From: Rhodanobacter lindaniclasticus
Lineage (GTDB): Bacteria > Pseudomonadota > Gammaproteobacteria > Xanthomonadales > Rhodanobacteraceae
Assembly (NCBI RefSeq): GCF_004799035.1
Contig: NZ_MWIO01000033.1
Span: 1 to 52,279, forward strand
Length of the DNA: 52,279 nucleotides
Direction: 5' to 3'
The notes under the pieces: generated by a model
The model's database searches: none
What the model was told of the DNA's origin: nothing
Seen by the model: the letters and a program-made list of their open reading frames with translations, nothing else
Translations under genes and position numbers: made by a program
Shown here: positions 1-8,300 of the stretch, piece after piece
Layout: each line of letters begins with the position of its first letter
How positions within the stretch are numbered: position 1 is the first letter of the stretch

Positions 1-453
1 GGCACGAGCGGTGGTCCTCGCATTGTCCACCGTGCCGGCGAAATCCACCGCACTGTTCGTCTTGGTCAGGACGGCATTGCTGCCCAGCGTCACCACGTCG
101 TTGTAGGTCTGCGTGCCGCTGGTGGTGATATTGCCGCCAAGCAGCGTGCTGCCGCCGGCATTCGTCGCCAGGCTGGCGGCCGCCACGTTGCCGAAGCTCG
201 TCAGGCCGGTGCTGTTCACGATCAGCGCGCCCAGCGCACCGTTGGTGGGATCGCTACCTACCGCCCCGCCGAACGTCACCGCCCCGCTGCCTGCGTTCAC
301 GGTCAGGGCACGAGCGGTGGTCGTCGCATTGTCCACCGTGCCGGCGAAGCTCACCGCGCCATTGGTCGCAGTCAGGACGGTATTGCTGCCCAGCAATATC
401 GCCGCATCGTAGGTTTGCGCTCCGCCGGTGGTTACATCACCGACGAGCGTGAG
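1..453 (-). repeat. 102-codon tandem repeat in the TpsA exoprotein
   Basis: The DNA from position 1 to about 147 reappears with few changes from 307 to about 453, a period of 306 bp. Both copies start with ggcacgagcggtggtc and encode versions of GSNxVLTxTNxAVxFAGTVDN. The period is a multiple of three, so the repeat is in frame. Further copies probably lie beyond the window edge. Confidence 0.8.
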
Positions 454-2979
454 GGGATCGGCATTGGCCAGACTGAAGCTCGAGGCGGTGAACCCTCCGA
501 GATTGCCGATGTGGTTGCCCTCCCCCAGCGTAGTGGCGCCGACCGAACTGCCGATCAGGGTGTCCACCGTGATGGCGGCCCCGGTCACCTGCGAGATGGA
601 CCCTCCGGTATTGAGCGAGAGGGTGGTGGCGTGGGCCGGGGCGATGGCCTCATTGATGCTCAAGTTGCCGCTATTGGCGTCACCGATCACGATCGTGTTG
701 GCGGTGATCAGGTCCAATTCGGCAGCAGTCACGCCCAGTTGGGGCGGCGCCGGATCCGGGGCGTCGGGGCCCAGCGAAATCGGTCTTCCCGCGGTAGCCT
801 GCCGGATGGTCGCAATGCCGGCGGTGCCGGCATTGATGGTTCCAAATATGTCGGCATTGTCCGCAACCAGCGTCACGTCTGCACCGGCAGCAACACCATT
901 GGTGGTATCGACCGCGACGCCTCCGCCGATGTTGATGCGCGCGCCGCTCCCGGAGGCCTCGAGCGTCACCGCACCGCCGGCGGTGCCGATGCCCGTACCC
1001 ACCACGCCGAGATCGCTCGTGGTGCTGGTGATGGCAACATTGCCGCCGCCGGCGGTACCGCTGACGTTCGCACCGTTGCCTTCGATGATGTTGACTGCGC
1101 CGTTGCCGTTCGCACTGAACACTATGCTGCTGACATTGGTGCGGATGGCATCCGACGCCCCGATCGACCCGTTGGTACCGCCCGCGGTGAGAGTCAACGC
1201 ATCGCCGCTGATCGTGCCCGCGGTGCGCGAGATGCTCCCGGCGGTCGCGGTCAGCGTGGCCGAGCCGGTACCCAGTGCGATGTCGTTGTTGAGGACGATG
1301 TTGTTGCCGGCGAGCAGCGACAGGTTCAGCGAGTCGACGGTCGCGATGTCCGAATCGGAGATCGAGTTGTTGATGACGATGTCGTTGGCCGCATCCAACG
1401 TGAGGGTGCCGGCTCCGGTACCGTCGTAATCGAGGTCGGCGTCCAGCGTGATGTCGCCCGGTTCGGTGTTGGCGCCGCCGGTCCCCGTGGTGATCGTGAC
1501 GCTGGCGCCACCGGCCAGCGCTTCGGTGATCAGGTCGACGCCAAGCGACGCCCCGTCGTCCGTCGAAACGAAGGGATCGGCGGCGTTGATGTTCGTGTTG
1601 CCGTTGCCGGCGACGATGTCGATGTTGTTGGGATCGACCAGCCAGTTGCCGCCCGCCCCGCCGCCATGGCGCGCCGTGACCTGCGGCGTACCGGTGACCG
1701 TGAGCGCCCCATGGCTCGATGTCTCGACGAAACCGCCATTGCCGCCATCGACGCCACCACGCGCGGACACGCTGCCGGCGACGACGGAGTTGTCACGCGA
1801 GAACACCGCGATGCTGCCGCCGTCGCCCTTGCCCGTGGCATCGGCGTTGAGCGATGCGCCCGACGCAACGTAGCTGCGCGCGGCCACCGGAAGGCCCTCG
1901 CCACCCCGGACGCCACCACCGACACGGATCGCGCCGCCACCCGACCGGCCGGACGCATCCAGGATGCCGCCGGTAACCATCACGTCCTTGTCCGACAGCA
2001 ATTCGATCCGGCCGCCGTGGTCTCCGGTGGTGGCGATGCTGCCGCTGCTGCCCACGTTGCCACCGCTGCCCACCAGCCGCACCACGCCGCCGTCGGTGCT
2101 GATGCCGCTGGCGTCGATCACCCCGGAATTGTTGACCAGGTTGGTGAACAGGTCCTTGGCTGCCGAGGCCTGGAGCACCACGGTGCCGCCTTCGGCCTTG
2201 AGGGTGCCGGTGTTGCTGACTGCCGTTTCCCTGGCGTCCAGGCGCTGCTTCAGTTCACCGGTGATCTGGATGTTGATCAGGCCGTTGCCGTCGAAATCGA
2301 GCACGGCATGCTCGGCGCCATCGAGGTTGATGCTGCCGTAATTGGCCAGGATCACGCCGTGGTTGGCCACGCTGCCGCCGACCAGCGCGACGGAGCCACC
2401 GCTGGCGGCCTGGATCAGGCCGTGGTTGACGATGCCCGCCCCGGCGCCGACGGCGTTGAGGCTGTAGTTGCCTGCAAGGAAATCCTTCGGGGTGAGGTCC
2501 AGCGTGCTGGCCATCAGGCCACCGACGTTCATCTGCGCCGTGGCGCCGAAGATGATGCCGTGGGTGTTGATCAGGAACACCTGGCCGTTCGAATTGATCT
2601 TGCCGAAGATCTGGCTGGGGTTCTGGTCGAGGATGCGATTGAGTGCCACCGCCGAACGCCCCGGCTGGTTGAACAGCACCGACTCGTTGGCCTTGAGGTT
2701 GAACGTTTCCCAGTTCAGCGCCAGTCGCTGCGAGATCTGGTTGATCACCGTCTCGTTGCCGCTCTGGGTGATGCTGCCGGTGCCGCCGACCACCGTGCCG
2801 CCGGTGGGGCCGCCGGCAAAGGCGTCAGGGCTGACGGCGATCGAGCCGATCGCAAGCCCGATGCACAGGCTGATCGGCCACGTCCTGCGCAGCGGCAGGC
2901 TGCCGGATGGCAAGCGCGCGATCCGATCCACGGAAGCGCCGTTGCGCGATTCACGCCGGGTGCTGATGTGCTTGCTCAT
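1..2979 (-). CDS. Filamentous haemagglutinin-like TpsA exoprotein (partial, C-terminus outside window)
   Basis: This is the secreted partner of a two-partner (type Vb) secretion system, an adhesin or other large surface beta-helix protein. The frame is open for all 993 codons from the ATG at 2979 to the window edge, so the C-terminus is missing. Residues 1-55 form a long Sec signal: a charged stretch, a hydrophobic core near 35-50, and a likely AFA/GG cleavage site. Residues about 60-190 match the TPS haemagglutination-activity domain, with the ordered motifs LNWETFNL, VLFNQPG, NPSQIFGKINSNGQVFLINTHGI and FG. The rest is low-complexity Gly/Ala/Thr/Asn beta-helix sequence. From about residue 840 there are repeats of 102 residues. 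The start follows a GAGG Shine-Dalgarno and lies 14 nt after the transporter gene. The family assignment is firm; the exact adhesin or toxin role cannot be seen. Confidence 0.9.
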   Translation of the reverse strand, partial: MSKHISTRRESRNGASVDRIARLPSGSLPLRRTWPISLCIGLAIGSIAVSPDAFAGGPTGGTVVGGTGSITQSGNETVINQISQRLALNWETFNLKANESVLFNQPGRSAVALNRILDQNPSQIFGKINSNGQVFLINTHGIIFGATAQMNVGGLMASTLDLTPKDFLAGNYSLNAVGAGAGIVNHGLIQAASGGSVALVGGSVANHGVILANYGSINLDGAEHAVLDFDGNGLINIQITGELKQRLDARETAVSNTGTLKAEGGTVVLQASAAKDLFTNLVNNSGVIDASGISTDGGVVRLVGSGGNVGSSGSIATTGDHGGRIELLSDKDVMVTGGILDASGRSGGGAIRVGGGVRGGEGLPVAARSYVASGASLNADATGKGDGGSIAVFSRDNSVVAGSVSARGGVDGGNGGFVETSSHGALTVTGTPQVTARHGGGAGGNWLVDPNNIDIVAGNGNTNINAADPFVSTDDGASLGVDLITEALAGGASVTITTGTGGANTEPGDITLDADLDYDGTGAGTLTLDAANDIVINNSISDSDIATVDSLNLSLLAGNNIVLNNDIALGTGSATLTATAGSISRTAGTISGDALTLTAGGTNGSIGASDAIRTNVSSIVFSANGNGAVNIIEGNGANVSGTAGGGNVAITSTTSDLGVVGTGIGTAGGAVTLEASGSGARINIGGGVAVDTTNGVAAGADVTLVADNADIFGTINAGTAGIATIRQATAGRPISLGPDAPDPAPPQLGVTAAELDLITANTIVIGDANSGNLSINEAIAPAHATTLSLNTGGSISQVTGAAITVDTLIGSSVGATTLGEGNHIGNLGGFTASSFSLANADPLTLVGDVTTGGAQTYDAAILLGSNTVLTATNGAVSFAGTVDNATTTARALTVNAGSGAVTFGGAVGSDPTNGALGALIVNSTGLTSFGNVAAASLATNAGGSTLLGGNITTSGTQTYNDVVTLGSNAVLTKTNSAVDFAGTVDNARTTARA

Positions 2980-2993
2980 GTCGTCGTCATCCC

Positions 2994-4736
2994 TCAGAAC
3001 GTGAAGCTGAAGCGGGTATAGATGTGGAAACCCTTGCCGTTGGACGCGTTCTGCGAACTGGTGGTCTTGGCCGCGTCGAAGTGCAGCTCGAATTGCTTGA
3101 ATCGCGGCAGGCGGAAGATGAAGCCCGCACCGGCGCCGCTCAGCTCGGCGCTGTCCGGCGTGGTCATGCGGTTGGCGCCGGCCGAGTAGCCCTTGGCGTA
3201 GTCGTAGAACACCTCGAATTCCAGCAGCTCGCGCCACGGCCGGCCATAGAACGGCGACACCTTGTCGCCGAAGCCGGGGGCGTCGACGTGGTATTCCAGC
3301 GCGGTGTAGAAGCCGCGGTCGCGCAGGGCGTCGGCGATCGGATAGGAGCGCACGCTGTCCGGGCCGCCCATCGCGAACTGCTCCAGCGGGATCAGCGCAT
3401 CGCGAGTGTATTGGCCGATGAACTTGAAGTTCAGGCGCTGCGACTTGGTCAGGAACTGCAGCCGGGTGTAGGAGAGCTTCGCGACGAGGAAGCTGCGGTC
3501 ATGCTGCGGGCTGATCAGGTCGGGCTCGCGCGAATCATCCCTGATCGACTTGCGCAGGCCCACCTGCATGATATCCACGCCGTGGAAGCGACGGTCTGTG
3601 TGCAGCATGCCCCAGGTGGTTTCCGCCACCGTGAACTTCTCGTCGGACAGGTGGAAACCCAGGCTGTCGAGCTGGGAGCGTTCCCTCAGCACGTGCAGGG
3701 TGGCCACGTGCTGCAGGTCGTCGCGATTGATGTATTTCCAGTCGAGGCCACCGTAGTAGAGCGAGCTGGGGCCCTTGACGTCGAGCGCGGCGAAGGTGCC
3801 GGTGTTGATCTGCAGCTCGTTGCGCGACGCGCCCACCACCACGGACAGCCCCGGCGTACCCACCGGCACCCGGTAGGTCAGCGCACCGTAGATGTTGTCG
3901 CTGGGATCGAGCGCGTAATCGACGTTGGCCGTGAAAGTGTCGCCCAGGTGCAACGGGTTCGCCCACTCCATGCCGGCCTGCACGCGGTACTTGCCGGTCA
4001 GGTCGGTGCCGTAGTTGTTGGCGCCGAGGGTGAACTGAACCGGCCGCTTCTCGTGGGCGATCATGATCAGGTCGGTGTCGCCGGTCTGCTCGCCGGGCTG
4101 GAAGGTCGAGGCCACGGTGACGCCGGGCAGGTCGCGCGCATACAGCAAGGCGGAATCGACGTCGCTCTTCAGCAGCGGCTTGCCGCGCAATTCCTGCGCT
4201 GCCGCCGAGATGACGCCCGGCCGATAGCGCTTGGTGCCCTTGACGATGATCTTGCCGATCTGCCCTTCCAGCACCTGGATGCCGACGATCTGATCGGAGC
4301 CGATGGTCTGTGCCGGCAGGAACGCGTTGGAGACGATGAAGCCGGCGGTGCGATAACGCTCGGTGATCTTGTCCGCGACGCCCTGCATCTGGGCGAAGCT
4401 CAGCTCGGCCGTGCCCGCACCTGCGGCCAGCTCGCGGAACTGCGCGTCGGCCAGTTGCTGGATGCTGGCCGGCGTGATGCCGAGTTGCGCATGGCTGCCG
4501 ACGCCGCTGACGCGAAAGCCGCGCACCGCGACCGTCTGCACCGCCGCCGCATCGCGATCGCGTACCGGCGGAACGACGCCGCCCGGCGGCGGCGATGGCG
4601 TCGTCGGTGCGGGAGTCGAAGTTGATGCGGGTGGAGTCTTGCCTGGCGCAGCCGTCGCCGCTTCCTGGGCGTGAACCACGCCGCCGGTGAATGCCAAGGC
4701 CGATGTCAACGCTGCTGCGAGACGGACAATTCGCAC
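2994..4736 (-). CDS. TpsB/FhaC-ShlB family outer-membrane transporter
   Basis: This Omp85-superfamily transporter should export the TpsA protein encoded directly downstream. From a GTG at 4736 the protein is 580 residues, a normal FhaC length. That GTG has GGGGGAG 6 nt upstream and is followed at once by a signal peptide (VRIVRLAAALTSALAFTGG, cleavage near VHA/QE). An in-frame ATG at 4823 would put 29 extra residues before the signal. After a Pro/Thr-rich linker come two POTRA-like segments (about residues 70-220), then a 16-strand barrel ending in the outer-membrane signature FSFTF with terminal Phe. GGPDSVRSYP corresponds to the conserved VRG[YF] barrel motif, with Ser in place of Gly. It is cotranscribed with tpsA. 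Confidence 0.9.
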   Translation of the reverse strand: MRIVRLAAALTSALAFTGGVVHAQEAATAAPGKTPPASTSTPAPTTPSPPPGGVVPPVRDRDAAAVQTVAVRGFRVSGVGSHAQLGITPASIQQLADAQFRELAAGAGTAELSFAQMQGVADKITERYRTAGFIVSNAFLPAQTIGSDQIVGIQVLEGQIGKIIVKGTKRYRPGVISAAAQELRGKPLLKSDVDSALLYARDLPGVTVASTFQPGEQTGDTDLIMIAHEKRPVQFTLGANNYGTDLTGKYRVQAGMEWANPLHLGDTFTANVDYALDPSDNIYGALTYRVPVGTPGLSVVVGASRNELQINTGTFAALDVKGPSSLYYGGLDWKYINRDDLQHVATLHVLRERSQLDSLGFHLSDEKFTVAETTWGMLHTDRRFHGVDIMQVGLRKSIRDDSREPDLISPQHDRSFLVAKLSYTRLQFLTKSQRLNFKFIGQYTRDALIPLEQFAMGGPDSVRSYPIADALRDRGFYTALEYHVDAPGFGDKVSPFYGRPWRELLEFEVFYDYAKGYSAGANRMTTPDSAELSGAGAGFIFRLPRFKQFELHFDAAKTTSSQNASNGKGFHIYTRFSFTF

Positions 4737-4827
4737 GATACACTCCCCCGGCTGCATCATCTTTCCATTGACGGCGCACCTGGACATCGAAGGCGTGCCG
4801 GCTGCGAAATCGAAGCCCCCCACGGAT

Positions 4828-4844
4828 GGGGCAATTGCTGCCCC
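4828..4844 (-). other. Hairpin in the tpsB leader with a competing alternative stem
   Basis: The sequence ggggca-attgc-tgcccc is a perfect 6-bp stem with a 5-nt loop, about 90 nt upstream of the tpsB start. On the transcribed strand its CCCC arm can pair instead with the following GGGG (CCCCATCCGTGGGG). Two mutually exclusive stems are therefore possible. A regulatory role is inference only. No convincing promoter was found in the 269-nt gap (4737-5005). Confidence 0.35.
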
Positions 4845-5005
4845 CAGGCTTGGATCGTCCGATCAGGATACACCCTCGTCGCGTCGCGGAACCAGTCACC
4901 ATGGACTTGCACACGGCGATTTGGCGAGCGATTTTTTCGCCCTCCGTCTCACCCTCGTGACGCGTCGCAGCAGCCGATGCCGGTGAACCGACAGCCCGGC
5001 GCAAG

Positions 5006-5374
5006 CTAGCCGTGCAACAACCCGTAGGCGAGCGCGCCCAATGCGATGACGAGCAGCAGCACGACGACCCCCACCGACTTCCAGCGCGTGGCCGGTCGCA
5101 TCGCCAGCAGACTGGTCAGCGCATGACTGGCCGAGTCGGCGGAAGCATCGTCACGCGGCGGGGCCGCACTGCGCGGTCGCGGGGTAGTGGTGGCCGCCGG
5201 CGGCACCAGGGTATTGCGGGCGGTGACCACCGCGCTGGGGTCGTACAGGCTTTCCAGCAACCGCCGACGCCGCGCGCGATATTCGGCGCGGGTGATCCGG
5301 CCGAGCCGATGGGCTTCGTCGAGGACGCGCAGATCCTGGTTGGCGGCGCGCCGGCGTTCCGCGAGATCGATCAT
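5006..5374 (-). CDS. Small tail-anchored protein with SHOCT-like N-terminus, last gene of the T6SS operon
   Basis: A 122-residue protein whose ATG overlaps the ppkA stop codon (ATGA), with GGGAGGTG as Shine-Dalgarno, so it is probably translationally coupled to the kinase. Residues about 15-45 (LDEAHRLGRITRAEYRARR) resemble the short SHOCT-type helical motif. A Pro/Ala/Thr-rich linker follows. Residues about 97-119 are one strongly hydrophobic segment (VGVVVLLLVIALGALAYGLL), placing the N-terminus in the cytoplasm and the C-terminus across the inner membrane. I recognise no enzymatic domain. Its position suggests an accessory role with PpkA, but this is guilt by association. Confidence 0.75.
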   Translation of the reverse strand: MIDLAERRRAANQDLRVLDEAHRLGRITRAEYRARRRRLLESLYDPSAVVTARNTLVPPAATTTPRPRSAAPPRDDASADSASHALTSLLAMRPATRWKSVGVVVLLLVIALGALAYGLLHG

Positions 5375-8300
5375 TTCACCTCCCTGAGGATGCGGAAGCC
5401 GACATCGCGCTGCGGCGAGCCGCCATCGCTGCGCTGGGTACCCACGCTGCAGTCGGACCAGTAGCTGGTGTAGCTGCCGCCGCGCACGGCCACGCTGCCG
5501 CCGCTCACGACCCACTCCCAGGCGTTGCCGGTCATGTTGACCAGACCCCACGGATTGCGCGAACGCCCGCGGGCGGAAACCAGCGCGCCGCTGCCGTCGC
5601 CGCCACCAGCCGACGGCGGCACGCAGTTGCTGTCCTCGGCCTGTTTGAAGCGGCCGCCGGCGCTGGCGGCATTGAGCCATTCGGCATCGGTCGGCAGGCG
5701 ATAGCTGAAGCCGCTGATGTCGCTCAGCCATCGCGCATAGGCCTGCGCCTGGCTGAGCGGGATGTTGGTGATCGGCGCATTGCCGAGATCCGGATCGCTG
5801 ACCGACTTGGCTGCGCACTTGCCGGACGCGCGGCAGAACGCGTTGAACTCGTTGATCGATACCTCCGCCCGCGACATTGCATACGGCCGTCCACCGCTCG
5901 CACCAGGCACCACCACCAGGAAGGGGCCGTACGACGTTCCGACGCTGTCGCGGCAGAACTTGCCGGTCCCCGCCATCCCGGCTTTGGCGCATGGATCGGG
6001 ACCGCTCGGCCCGCTCGGCGCATTGGCGACCTTGCCCGGCTGCGCCGGCGTCGGCGCGCCGGGCCGGGGGACCGGTACGGGCCGACCCGGCAGGGCGCCC
6101 TGCTCCGCGGCCGGCGTCGGCACGACGGGCGTGACGGGTGCCGGCGCCGGCGCCGCCGCGGCACTCGGCTTGACCCGGTCGAGTTGCTCCTCCAGCGTCT
6201 TGCCGGCCAACTGGCCACGAATGCGCATGTCCGACTCGAGCGTGGCGAGCGCCTTCGGATCGCTGCGCCGCACGCTCGCCAGTTGCTGCTTCAACCGTGC
6301 GTAATCGGCCGTGCTGGTCGGCTGCCGGGCCGCGGCCATGATCGCCGCCACCACGTCGTAACGTGCCTTCGCCGCACGCAGCTGGGCATTGCCGCCGAGC
6401 ACCTGCAAGCCTTGCCCGAGCACTTCGGCAGCCTTCTCGTAGCGACCCTTCTGGAAGGTTTCCTGGCCCAGGCCGAGATAGGCATCGGCCAGCAGCTTCG
6501 GGCCCTCGTTCTGCAGGAACGGATTGTCCGGCTGCAACGCCTTGATCCGCGCCAGCGACTGGCTCGCCTTGCCGACGTCGGCGGCCGCCGCGGCGCTGCG
6601 CATCGACTCGATGCGCGACTTCACTTCCGCGTCCGCGCTCTCGCGCGCCGCCTTCGCCTGCAGGTCGGCCTGCAGCGCGTCCAGCTTGACGCTCTCGGCG
6701 AGCAGGCGTGGTGACTGCGGCACGTATTTCAGGCCGAAATCCACCGCCATGCGCGCCTGCGGCAGGTGCTGCGGATCGGCCTGCGAGGCGGCCACGTTGG
6801 CAATCGAGTTGGCCAGTGCACCGACCGCCCGGGTGGTTTCCGGCGAGGTATCGCCCCTGAGGGAGGCCATCGCGCTGGCCACGGCCTGTTGCCAGTCGGG
6901 CGTGAGCAAAGGCTTGGCGGCGAGACCGGCCAGTGTGGCGCGGGCAGCGGCAATGGCTTGCGCCTGCTGTTGTAGCTGGCGCGCCTGGGCAGCGTTGCGG
7001 GCCGCAGCGACCTCGGCCTGCACGGTGACGTAGCCGCCTTCGGCCGAGTCCATCCGCTGGCCGGCCTGGACGATGCGCTGGGCGTCATCGAGATCGCCGG
7101 CGGCGATCCGCTCGCGCGCCAGCTTGATCAGGCTGGCATCGACGCTGCCGCGCAGTTCGGCGTAACCCGGTGCGCTGACACCCATCTGCTCGCGCGCAGT
7201 GCCCAACGCACCGCTGACATCCTGCAGCCACACAGCCGTGCCCAGCGGTTTGGCCAGCAGGTCGTCGACACGGCGCTTGGCCAGCGCATTGCGTTGGGCT
7301 TCGCTGGCGGCCTTCTGCGCCAGCTGGTTCTGCTGTTCCAGCAGTTTCTGGCGAGTCGAGGACAGGTCGGCGTCGCCGGGAAACAGGTTGACGCCGAAAC
7401 CCGCGATGGCGATGGCGCCGTCGAGATCGCCAGCGCCCTGGCGTTCGGCGGCCTGGGCAGCCAGCGCCTGCTTGAGGCGCTCGGCCTGCGCCGGCAGGCG
7501 GGCGTCGTCGGCCAGCAGCTTGGCGGCGCCCTCGTAAGCGGTGGCGGCGCGGTTGCGCCAGTCGTCGCTGTTGTCGGGATGATCGAGCAGGCCGCTGAGC
7601 GAAAGCAGGCTCTGCTCGCGCTGCTGCTGCAGCTGCGCGGCCTGCTGTTGCGCCAGTTGCTGCGCGGCCAGCGCCTTGCCCAGTTCATCCAGTTGCGCGC
7701 CGCGCTGCCTGATTCGCGTCGAATCGGGGAACAGGCGGCTGGCCAGCTTGAATTCGGTCGTGGCCTGGTCGACCTGCCCGGCATCCAGCGATTTGCCGAT
7801 CGCCGCGTCGTACTTGAGCTCCAGCTCGGTGTTCTTCAGCAGCGCGCTGGTCGGGTCGATGGCGCGGATCTTGTCCAGCGTGCCGACCACGTTGTCCGGC
7901 TGATTCTCGAAGATCGCCCCGGCGCCGATCTGCTGGCTGAGTTGCGTGTCGAGCGAGTTCAGCAGGTCGTTGCGCTGTTTCTCGATTTCGCCGCGCTTGA
8001 TGTCCAGCGCGGGCGAATACAGTTTCAGGTCGTCGCGCAGCTTGAACACCTTCTGCGTGCCCGCGTAATCATAGCGGCCCTCGATCGGGTTCCAGTACGC
8101 GTCGAGCCGACTGAGCAGGAACTTCTGGATCAGGTCGCCCTGGTCGACCACGATGCGCTTGCGGTCGTCATCGCTGAGTGTGTCCAGCGCCTGCAACGCC
8201 TGCGATTCGCTGGCATAGCGATCCGGCCGGGTCAACGTGAAACGCTGGATCACTTCATTGACGTGGTGGTCGTGGCGCCAGGTGATCCAGCCCCACGCGC

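Noticed and set aside
415..3021. 868-codon open frame on the plus strand
   Set aside because: It is the antisense shadow of the tpsA exoprotein gene; the translation has no domain character and the minus strand encodes a clear signal peptide and TPS domain.
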